Shown in pieces: positions 1 to 6,799 of a stretch of 9,832 nucleotides of DNA. The notes below the pieces were generated by a model, which was not told the origin of the DNA, did not search any database, and worked only from the letters and a program-made list of their open reading frames with translations. The DNA is from CAUVKI01 sp963552605. GTDB taxonomy: Bacteria; Bacillota; Clostridia; Tissierellales; Peptoniphilaceae. The translations under genes and the position numbers were made by a program. Location of the stretch: positions 1-9,832 of the forward strand of contig CAUVKI010000052.1 in assembly GCA_963552605.1 (NCBI GenBank). Direction: 5' to 3'. Position 1 is the stretch's first letter; each line of letters opens with the position of its first letter.

Positions 1-67
1 CAAAGGATTTTGTTGGCATAAGATTATGGATGACAAATAAAATTGAGTTATCAAACAGATCTAATAT
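1..67. other. left-edge flank, no gene supported
   Basis: This short stretch lies beyond the operon terminator. No complete gene can be supported. On the plus strand, reading frames entering from the left edge stop at 19-21 and at 38-40, so either could be the last codons of a convergent gene outside the window. The adjacent hairpin has better pairing when read on the plus strand, which weakly favours such a convergent gene. The 60-codon plus-strand frame beginning at 30 runs straight through the terminator hairpin and is not believable as a gene. Confidence 0.3.
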
Positions 68-105
68 AAAAAAAGAACCTATGGCGTTTGCCGTAGGCTT
101 TTTTT
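68..105. terminator. bidirectional intrinsic terminator after the transporter operon
   Basis: An 8-bp stem (78-85 with 90-97, four-base loop GTTT) is flanked by seven A's on the left (68-74) and seven T's on the right (99-105), so both strands end a hairpin with a U-run. On the plus strand the stem is continuous with one T-G wobble. On the minus strand that pair becomes a C-A mismatch, so termination of the operon itself should be a little weaker. The hairpin starts 23 bases past the stop codon of the last operon gene, which places the operon end here. Confidence 0.85.
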
Positions 106-120
106 ATTGTGTACACTTTT

Positions 121-1821
121 TTAACCTAAAAAAGTCCGTTTCCATTCGTCCGCTCCGAAGTCAAAAATCTTTTCTCCCTTATCCAACACTATCACCCTGT
201 CCGCTTCCATAATGGTGGAGGGGCGATGTGCGATTGTGATTACGGTTTTTTCCTTTCGGATATTATTGAGAGCCTGTCGGAATAATTCCTCGTTCTCCGT
301 ATCCAGATTTGATACCGCTTCGTCCATAATTAAAATCGGAGCACCGGTAATCAAAGCTCTTGCAATTGCAATTCTCTGCTTTTGTCCGCCCGAAAGGGTA
401 AGTCCTCTCTCTCCCACAAAGGAGTCGTAACCTTTTGGAAGCTCCTTTATAAAATCGTGTGCTATGGCTATTTTCGCCGCTTCCTCCGCTTCTTTTAAAG
501 TTGCATCGGGTTTTCCCAAGCGAAGGTTATCTATTATGCTTCCTCTGAAAAGATACACATCTTGCGACACATAGGCGATATTTTTTCTAACTTCTTCAGG
601 CGGAATACTCCTTAGATTTTTTCCCTGAAAGTAAAGTGCACCACCAATCGGGTCATAAAAACGCATCATAAGGTTGATTAGAGTTGTTTTGCCTGCGCCC
701 GAGGCACCGGTGATTGCAATGTTCTCTCCGAGATTTACGGAAAAACTTATATTTTTTAAGACTTCTTCTCCCTTTTCATATGAAAAATATACCTTGTTTA
801 TGTCAAGTAGAGCATTCGTTTCCAATGCGGGAGAATTTTTTAACACTTCGGAAATTTGGGGTTTTTCATTCAAAAGTGTATAGATCCTATCCGCCGAGGC
901 TGCTACCATATTGAGCCTGCCTGCCGTATTTGATACCATAACCACGGGGAGAAAAATATTTATAGCCATAACAATCATCACTGAAATTCCCGTATCCAAG
1001 CTCTTCTCACTCGACATACCGCCGGCAATAAAAATAACTCCGACCAGCACAACCGACATAATAAGATTTATAATGCCCGCCTGAGCTCCCTTAATAAATC
1101 CGTCTTTTACTTCCATCCGACCCAACTCTTCGGTGTCGTCCATAACTTTTTTTATATATTTTTTTTCACGACCGAAAATTATAATTTCCTTAAGACCCTG
1201 TATCGTGTCCACCACACCTGCATTGGTTTGCCCAAGTTTTTCGCGCACTTTTATGCCCTGAATTTGATTTATCTTTCCGAACCAATAAGGCACCGTGGCG
1301 ATAACTATACTTGCCGCAAAACTAATCAGCGCCGCTGTGGGAGAGAGAAAAAAATATGCAATTAAGTAGGCGCTCATACATATGAAAGCAATAATATAAT
1401 CTCCGAATATATGGGCAAAAAAATTTTCCATAATCTCCACATCTTCCATCATTATGGAGCTTATATCTCCCGTGCGGTAGCGTATCGGATTTAGGGGAGA
1501 AGCTTTTTCTATCGCGTCATAGAGATCTTTTCTCAAGTCCTCCAAAACCGAGTATGCCATATCATGACAAAAATACATCTGAAGATACGACATAATCCCC
1601 TTTCCTATAATCAAACCCAACAGAAGCGGAAAATGGCGAGATATTTCATCAGGATTTTTTTCGGAAAAAGCCATTCCGGTCAAATAAGCCCCCAACAAAA
1701 GAGAAAGTAGCGTGAATACACTGCTTAACACGCCCGTGGTGATGGATTTGACAAATACCGCCTTGTGTCGAAAGGCATAGCTTGCCAAATTTTTTATGTT
1801 TTTATATTTTTTAAATTTCAT
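121..1821 (-). CDS. ABC half-transporter, CydC-like (membrane domain fused to ATPase), second of a pair
   Basis: This 566-residue inner-membrane protein is the last gene of the operon. The N-terminal half (about residues 20-300) has around six membrane segments of the exporter fold. The C-terminal half is a complete ATPase: aromatic A-loop Tyr348, Walker A GASGAGKT (372-379), Q-loop Gln420, signature LSGGQ (476-480), Walker B ILIMDEAV with catalytic Glu501, and switch His532. The stretch around 106-135 (SPLNPIRYRTGDI, then DVEIMENFF) resembles the equivalent region of CydC, the partner of CydD in thiol/haem export. The ATG follows the TAG of the upstream gene with no spacer, and its GAGGGG ribosome binding site lies inside that gene's last codons, so the two should be made together and form a heterodimer. 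The substrate is unknown. Because YbtP/YbtQ and IrtA/IrtB are exporter-fold importers of siderophores, transport direction cannot be assumed. Confidence 0.9.
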   Translation of the reverse strand: MKFKKYKNIKNLASYAFRHKAVFVKSITTGVLSSVFTLLSLLLGAYLTGMAFSEKNPDEISRHFPLLLGLIIGKGIMSYLQMYFCHDMAYSVLEDLRKDLYDAIEKASPLNPIRYRTGDISSIMMEDVEIMENFFAHIFGDYIIAFICMSAYLIAYFFLSPTAALISFAASIVIATVPYWFGKINQIQGIKVREKLGQTNAGVVDTIQGLKEIIIFGREKKYIKKVMDDTEELGRMEVKDGFIKGAQAGIINLIMSVVLVGVIFIAGGMSSEKSLDTGISVMIVMAINIFLPVVMVSNTAGRLNMVAASADRIYTLLNEKPQISEVLKNSPALETNALLDINKVYFSYEKGEEVLKNISFSVNLGENIAITGASGAGKTTLINLMMRFYDPIGGALYFQGKNLRSIPPEEVRKNIAYVSQDVYLFRGSIIDNLRLGKPDATLKEAEEAAKIAIAHDFIKELPKGYDSFVGERGLTLSGGQKQRIAIARALITGAPILIMDEAVSNLDTENEELFRQALNNIRKEKTVITIAHRPSTIMEADRVIVLDKGEKIFDFGADEWKRTFLG

Positions 1822-3552
1822 CTATATCCCCTCGTTTTGTGCGCAAACCAGATGGTAATAATATCCTCCTTTGTCCATCAATTCATTGTGCGTTCCAATT
1901 TCCACAATAGCCCCCCGCCGCAAAACCAATATTCTGTCCGAGTTTTTTACCGTGGAAAGGCGATGTGCAATGGTGATTGCGGTCTTGTTTTTTAAAAGAT
2001 AATCCATACTTTCCCTTATGCCTTTTTCGTTTTCCGTATCCACACCCGAAGTCGCTTCGTCCAGTATAATCAAAGGAGCTTTTTTCAAAAGAGCACGAGC
2101 AATAGAAATGCGCTGTCTTTGTCCTCCGGAAAGATTAAGCCCCCTCTCTCCCACAATCGTTTCATATCCGTTTTGCATAGTGCTTAAAAAGTCGTGAATT
2201 CTTGCGGCTTTGCAAGCCTCGATTATCTCCTCCTCGGTAGCATTCTCATTTGCCAAGCGCAAATTCTCCGACAAGGTTGCGTTAAATAAATAAACCTCTT
2301 GAGAAACCGGAGCAATTTGACTTCTCAAAAAAGATAGGGGAAAATCCCTTGTATTCACTCCGTTATAATAAATCTCTCCCCCCGACGGGTCATAAAATCG
2401 CATTAAGAGATTTATGAGAGTGGTCTTTCCGCTTCCGCTCTCCCCGACAATTGCCAATTTTTCTCCCGATTTCAAAGTAAAACTCAATTCCTCAAAAATA
2501 TCCCTTGAACCTTCAGCATATCTGAATTTGATGTTCTTAAACTCTACGGACGGTGGAGTGATAAGAGCTTCCTTTGAGATTTTTGCGTCCTTTTTATCCT
2601 CCACAAAAGTCTTTGCATCTAACAGCTTGAATATGCCGTCCGTTGCGGTTATCCCCATAAAACCCTGATGAAAGTATATTCCCAATTCCGTAATCGGTCG
2701 ATATACCTCGTTGGTAAGAAATAAAAGAACGGATAATTGCCCCAAACTTAATTTTCCCAAAGCCGTATAATATGCGGCAAGCCCCAATGTAAACGCCGAA
2801 CCCAGTGATATGAAAAAATTTGTCGCTCCCACATCAATCAGATTCATTCTCAAATTTACCATCGTCTTATAAAAGAGCCCGTGCATTTTCTCCTTTAAGT
2901 TTTTTCCGATACGAGTGCTCGCATTAAATGCTTTCAGAGTCGTCATTCCCTGAACCGTGTCAACAAATTCCGCATTCAAATCCACATATGAGGACCAATG
3001 CTCCTCGGAAAGCTTACTCAATATGGAAAGAAAAAAAATCGGGGCATAAAGTGCCGCCAAAAAACTCATCAGAGAAATTATCCCCAGCACCGAGTTTATG
3101 TTGAATATATAGAGCATCATAAGTCCCGAGCCCATTATGCAGACGAGAATTTGAGGAATGTAAAGAGTTAGATAACCCTCCAAATAATCAATGCCCGCAA
3201 CGATTGTGGACTCCAATTCTCCCGTGCGGCTGTCGGTCATATATCCGGGTCCCAAATCCATCAACTTCCTATAAGCACGACCTCTTAAAGTGTTTTTTAC
3301 TCGACTGATAATCCATTTTCCATAGACCTGATTAAACCAAATTAAAGCAATACGAATAAGAAGCATTGCAACTAAAATTATCAAGTCGGATTTTCTTAAA
3401 GTTTTATGAGAATAAAACTGCGTGATAACTTTTCCCAAAAATACGGCTTGAATAATATAGCTTATGCTTATAAGTATCCCTATGCCTCCCTTTAGAAGCA
3501 CAAACCTTTTTACTCCTTCAGTCATTTCAAGTATCCGCTTATGAATCATCAT
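1822..3552 (-). CDS. ABC half-transporter, CydD-like (membrane domain fused to ATPase), first of a pair
   Basis: This is a 576-residue membrane protein with an exporter-type membrane domain (about six segments, residues 18-290) and a C-terminal ATPase. Visible motifs are A-loop Tyr345, Walker A GESGSGKT (370-377), Q-loop Gln418, the exporter-typical VGERG (467-471), signature LSGGQ (474-478), Walker B LIILDEAT with Glu499, and switch His530. The region at about 98-136 (LGPGYM, then GIDYLEGYLTLYIPQ) strongly recalls CydD, where a similar GxxxLxxYxxxYxPQ pattern follows the second membrane segment. Its ATG overlaps the stop of the upstream ATPase gene as ATGA (3549-3552), and a second ATG follows directly, so the start could be one codon later. 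With its neighbour it should form a heterodimer with two intact ATP sites. It could export a thiol, haem or metallophore, or act in uptake like YbtP/YbtQ. The sequence does not decide. Confidence 0.9.
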   Translation of the reverse strand: MMIHKRILEMTEGVKRFVLLKGGIGILISISYIIQAVFLGKVITQFYSHKTLRKSDLIILVAMLLIRIALIWFNQVYGKWIISRVKNTLRGRAYRKLMDLGPGYMTDSRTGELESTIVAGIDYLEGYLTLYIPQILVCIMGSGLMMLYIFNINSVLGIISLMSFLAALYAPIFFLSILSKLSEEHWSSYVDLNAEFVDTVQGMTTLKAFNASTRIGKNLKEKMHGLFYKTMVNLRMNLIDVGATNFFISLGSAFTLGLAAYYTALGKLSLGQLSVLLFLTNEVYRPITELGIYFHQGFMGITATDGIFKLLDAKTFVEDKKDAKISKEALITPPSVEFKNIKFRYAEGSRDIFEELSFTLKSGEKLAIVGESGSGKTTLINLLMRFYDPSGGEIYYNGVNTRDFPLSFLRSQIAPVSQEVYLFNATLSENLRLANENATEEEIIEACKAARIHDFLSTMQNGYETIVGERGLNLSGGQRQRISIARALLKKAPLIILDEATSGVDTENEKGIRESMDYLLKNKTAITIAHRLSTVKNSDRILVLRRGAIVEIGTHNELMDKGGYYYHLVCAQNEGI

Positions 3553-4235
3553 AACAGTTCTTCTCCCTTGAGTTTATGCTCAATCAAGTTTTTATCCTGA
3601 ATGTAGTACGCCCTATGACAGACTAAGTTTACCATCTCCGTATCGTGGCTTACCAAGAGATAAGAAAGTCCGCAATCTTTTTGCAGCTTAATCAAAAAAC
3701 GCATAATCTTCGCCTGAACCAAAACATCGAGCATTGAAGTCGCCTCATCTAAAATCAACAACTTCGGTTCTCTTAAAAGTTCTCTTAAAATACAAATTCT
3801 CTGCAATTCTCCTCCGCTGAACTGATAAGGATAATCTTTCATTCTCTCGGGTTCAATTCCGAATTGAAACAGTCTTTCCTCAAGCAGGGCTTTACTTTCA
3901 TTCTTCTTCATACGAAGTCTTTTTTTCTCCCTAATAAAGGCTCTTAATGTTTCCTCCAAAGTCCAACCTATTGACTTGAGGGGGTCAAGAGCGGTTTGGG
4001 GATTTTGCATAACCAATGCAATCTCCCGAGTGAACAGCTTGACGCTTCCCGAGTTTACTTTTTTAAGACCGCAAAGCACATAAGTCAAGGTGGACTTCCC
4101 CGATCCGCTCTCACCCGCCAACCCCACAATCTCTCCTTCCCCTATGAAAAATGAAACATCTTTCAGAACCGAGTTTTCGGGATTTCCGAAAGAAACGGAA
4201 ACATTATCCAATTTTGCCAAGAGTTCAGCACTCAT
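3549..4235 (-). CDS. ABC importer ATPase, NikE/DppF-like, short form
   Basis: This is the second cytoplasmic ATPase of the peptide/nickel-type importer, 228 residues from the chosen start. Walker A is GESGSGKST (41-49), Q-loop Gln77 sits in MQNPQ followed by the family-typical TALDPL, the signature is FSGGELQR (139-146), Walker B is LLILDEA (159-165), and the switch is His197. The protein ends shortly after the ATPase fold and lacks the C-terminal HPY-type extension of OppF/DppF, as expected for the compact NikE/CntF type. The ATG at 4235 is preferred over one 24 codons upstream because GGAGG (4245-4249) lies 9 bases before it and the conserved fold begins there. The gene overlaps the end of the preceding ATPase gene by 11 bases. 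It should pair with that protein beneath the two permeases. Confidence 0.9.
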   Translation of the reverse strand: MSAELLAKLDNVSVSFGNPENSVLKDVSFFIGEGEIVGLAGESGSGKSTLTYVLCGLKKVNSGSVKLFTREIALVMQNPQTALDPLKSIGWTLEETLRAFIREKKRLRMKKNESKALLEERLFQFGIEPERMKDYPYQFSGGELQRICILRELLREPKLLILDEATSMLDVLVQAKIMRFLIKLQKDCGLSYLLVSHDTEMVNLVCHRAYYIQDKNLIEHKLKGEELL

Positions 4236-5025
4236 ATTCAGATGCCTCCATTCCGTTAATCGGCAATGCCCTCCAAAGAGCTTTGATATAAGGGTGCCTA
4301 TCCTCATTCAAAACACTTTCGGTGCTTCCGAAATCAATCAGCTTTCCCTTGTGGAGTATGGCGCAGTTATCCGTATAATCACGAGCCAAAAGCAGATGAT
4401 GGGTAATTATAATCAGATTTATTTTTTTCTCCTCGTAAATTTTATGCAAAAGCTCCATAAGCTGAAAGCTGTGTTTATCATCTAAACCCTTTGTGGGCTC
4501 GTCCAAAATCAGAACCCTTGCTTCAACAGCAATTCCTATTGCAATCATAAAGCGAACCTTCATTCCTCCGCTCAATTCGTGAGGATACATTGAGAGAATT
4601 TTCGGCGAAAGATCCAGATAATCCAGCAAATATTTTATCCGACTTTCCGCATCTTTCTTGGACAGTTTCAATCTCTTTTCCAAAGGAAGAAGAATTTGCT
4701 CGTCCAAGCGAAGCAAAGGATTTAAAGCTCCTCCCGAATTTTGAGGAACCCACAACAAAGAACTTCCTCTAAGGGAATTAAGCTCCTTTTTATTCAGCCT
4801 CAAAATGGAATATTCCCTGTCCTCATAATAAAAAATTTCCCCCTCCGTTTTCATTTCATAAGGACAAAGCCCCGCCATAGCCTTTACCAGCAGAGTTTTT
4901 CCGCTTCCGGTTTCTCCCAAAATTGAGAAAATTCCCTCCTTGGGAATTGAGAAAGAAATATTTTCCAAAATAAATCCCGCCCGCTTATGAGAAATACTCA
5001 CTTTATCCAAAACAAACCTATTCAT
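4225..5025 (-). CDS. ABC importer ATPase, NikD/DppD-like
   Basis: This is the first ATPase of the importer, 266 residues from the chosen start. Walker A is GETGSGKT (37-44), Q-loop Gln95 sits in VPQNSGGALNPL, the signature is LSGGM (151-155), Walker B is VLILDEP (171-177), and the switch is His209. It ends in the HPY-KAL-ALP pattern (244-255) of the nickel/oligopeptide family but has no cysteine-rich tail after it, so it is NikD/CntD-sized rather than DppD/OppD-sized. The ATG at 5025 is chosen because a GGGGGAGAGA ribosome binding site lies just upstream. The longer reading back to 5091 would overlap the permease gene by 74 bases. Even the chosen start overlaps the permease stop by 8 bases, which indicates coupled translation. 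ATP hydrolysis by this and the next protein should power uptake. Confidence 0.9.
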   Translation of the reverse strand: MNRFVLDKVSISHKRAGFILENISFSIPKEGIFSILGETGSGKTLLVKAMAGLCPYEMKTEGEIFYYEDREYSILRLNKKELNSLRGSSLLWVPQNSGGALNPLLRLDEQILLPLEKRLKLSKKDAESRIKYLLDYLDLSPKILSMYPHELSGGMKVRFMIAIGIAVEARVLILDEPTKGLDDKHSFQLMELLHKIYEEKKINLIIITHHLLLARDYTDNCAILHKGKLIDFGSTESVLNEDRHPYIKALWRALPINGMEASEYEC

Positions 5026-5827
5026 ATCTCTCCCCCAGATGTCTGTCACTAAAAGCCCTTTCACAGCTTTCGGAAAGCAGTGTAAAAACAAGCACGCAGG
5101 AAAATTGAAAAACTGCCGGAAAGATTATCATCCACGGCGCCCTATCCGCAAAACGCAGCGCATCTTTTAAAATAATTCCAAGCTCCGGTGTCGGGGGGCT
5201 AAACCCAAGACCCAAAAACGAAAAAGCTGATATCCCAATCATACAATGACCAATCAACACCGGCATCAAAGGCAACAAAATATAAAATCCTCTGGGAAGC
5301 ATATGAAAGAAAAAAATCCTCCACTCGGAAATTTTATTCAAGCGCAGCCCGACCACGAAATCCTCATTTTTTGAATGACCGATTTCAGCCCTTACTAGCT
5401 TTACATTATGAACCACCCCGTAAACGGAAAAAATAAAAATCACGATTAAAATTCCGTTTCCAAAATATACGCTCAAAAAAATCGCCGCAAGAACCGACGG
5501 AAAAGCAAGCAGAATATTAAAAAGATGAAACACCGTCTCATCTACAACCCCTCCGAAATATCCCAAAAAAGCACCGATGAAAGCACCGATAATGTAGGGA
5601 GCTATGGAAGTGAGCAGTGCTACCAAAAAAGTATTTCTAAATCCCGTCAAGGTACGCAAAAAGAGATCTCTCCCCATATTATCAGTTCCGAATAAATGAC
5701 TTTTAGACGGAGGAAAAAATATTTGCTCCGAATTAAATTCCGAAATCTCACTTCCGGAGAAAATCATCACCGCCACAATGATGACAAGAGAAAGACCTCC
5801 CCATATCCAAATATCCGCTTTATGCAC
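5018..5827 (-). CDS. ABC importer permease, NikC/DppC-like
   Basis: This 269-residue inner-membrane permease has about six membrane segments (roughly 7-24, 65-95, 99-121, 122-142, 181-205, 230-252). It shows the classic family marks: HLFGTDNMGRD (44-54) after the first segment, a cytoplasmic EAA-type coupling loop (about 155-179), and FLGLGFSPPTPELG (204-217), followed by PWMIIFPA. The start is GTG (5825-5827), supported by a strong AAGGAGG five bases upstream. It begins 12 bases after the stop of the partner permease, so its ribosome binding site lies in the small gap. With the neighbouring NikB-like permease it should form the heterodimeric channel that receives ligand from the lipoprotein. 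The ligand, whether peptide, nickel complex or metallophore, cannot be told from this subunit. Confidence 0.93.
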   Translation of the reverse strand: MHKADIWIWGGLSLVIIVAVMIFSGSEISEFNSEQIFFPPSKSHLFGTDNMGRDLFLRTLTGFRNTFLVALLTSIAPYIIGAFIGAFLGYFGGVVDETVFHLFNILLAFPSVLAAIFLSVYFGNGILIVIFIFSVYGVVHNVKLVRAEIGHSKNEDFVVGLRLNKISEWRIFFFHMLPRGFYILLPLMPVLIGHCMIGISAFSFLGLGFSPPTPELGIILKDALRFADRAPWMIIFPAVFQFSCVLVFTLLSESCERAFSDRHLGERYE

Positions 5828-5839
5828 TGAAACCTCCTT

Positions 5840-6799
5840 TTACGCCGGATTGTAAATCTCGTTTTCATTTCTGGTATCCAACTTGGGATATACCGCATCA
5901 GCCAAAATATTTAAAACACAAATCATTCCCCCGATAAAGAAAAGAGCTCCGCTTATAAGGGGATAATCCTTGACCTGCACCGCTTTTTGTAAAATTCCGC
6001 TAAAGCCCGGAATATTAAAAATCCCCTCCACCAAAACGGCACCTCCTAAAAATCCTGAAATATCCAACACCACCATTGAAATTGCCACGGGTAAAATATG
6101 AGGCAATATGTGATAGCGAAGAATTTGTCCAAAACTTAATCCCTGCGACAAAGCAAATTCCACAAAAGGTTCCTTAGCTATGTCCATAGATTTCTTTCGG
6201 ATAATTCTTGCTAAATTCCCCGAAGAAATAACTCCCATAAGAAATGCGGGAACTATCAGACTTTGCACCCCATAATAACCTATTGCGAATTTCCACCTCA
6301 ATTTGACACTCAAAACATACACCGCAATTAAGGACAGCCAAAAGGCGGGAATGGAATTGGTAAGCACCGACCATATGCTCACCAAAAAATCCGCCGCACC
6401 TTTGGGGCGCAAACCCGCTCTCAATCCTAAAGGAAAAGCAAACAAAACCTCAAAAAATATCCCCAAAAGGGAAAGCATCAGGGTAATCTTATATTTTGAC
6501 CAAAAAACCTCCACAACCGGTTTTCCATAATTCAAAGAATTTCCGAAGTCCCCCCTCACCGCTCCCTTGAGCCAATGAAGATAAAGATCTCCAAAACTCT
6601 TATCAATACCTAATTTCTCAGCATAATCATTAGCCTGCTCATCGGTTATGAAAGTCAAGTTCAGTTGCTCCCTAAGTAAAAGTTTTGCCGCATTTCCCGG
6701 AGCAAAATAAACCACACTGAAAGACAAAACGGATACGATGAAAATTGTCGGAAAAAGTAAAATTACACTTCGCCAAAACTTACCCTTTTTTTGTTTCAC
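5840..6799 (-). CDS. ABC importer permease, NikB/DppB-like
   Basis: This 319-residue permease is the partner of the NikC-like subunit. An N-terminal membrane segment (about 10-32) is followed by an extracytoplasmic stretch containing GDFGNSLNYGKPVVE (83-97), a family hallmark. Further segments lie at about 103-125, 134-162, 180-198, 235-262 and 281-303. The EAA-type loop that docks on the ATPases is EFALSQGLSF and onward (214-237), and the C-terminus ADAVYPKLDTR matches the usual family ending. The start is GTG (6797-6799), overlapping the lipoprotein stop codon as GTGA (6796-6799), with AGGA a few bases upstream inside the preceding gene. Both permeases start with GTG although the lipoprotein and ATPases use ATG, which may keep membrane subunits scarcer than the binding protein. 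That last point is inference. Confidence 0.93.
   Translation of the reverse strand: MKQKKGKFWRSVILLFPTIFIVSVLSFSVVYFAPGNAAKLLLREQLNLTFITDEQANDYAEKLGIDKSFGDLYLHWLKGAVRGDFGNSLNYGKPVVEVFWSKYKITLMLSLLGIFFEVLFAFPLGLRAGLRPKGAADFLVSIWSVLTNSIPAFWLSLIAVYVLSVKLRWKFAIGYYGVQSLIVPAFLMGVISSGNLARIIRKKSMDIAKEPFVEFALSQGLSFGQILRYHILPHILPVAISMVVLDISGFLGGAVLVEGIFNIPGFSGILQKAVQVKDYPLISGALFFIGGMICVLNILADAVYPKLDTRNENEIYNPA

Noticed and set aside
109..116. GTGTACAC palindrome downstream of the last gene
   Set aside because: Eight bases with no loop, near A/T runs. It is too short to support an operator or a second terminator.
4236..4307. Longer start for the NikE-like ATPase (24 extra codons)
   Set aside because: The added residues lie in overlap with the upstream ATPase gene and do not fit the ATPase fold. 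The ATG at 4235 has GGAGG at a good distance.
4090..4485. Plus-strand open frame of 131 codons opposite the two ATPase genes
   Set aside because: It is antisense to well-conserved coding sequence, has no ribosome binding site or recognisable domain, and bridges the ends of two real genes, so it is a shadow frame.
5026..5091. Longer start for the NikD-like ATPase (22 extra codons)
   Set aside because: It would overlap the permease gene by 74 bases with residues unlike the family. The ATG at 5025 has a GGGGGAGAGA site and starts the conserved fold.
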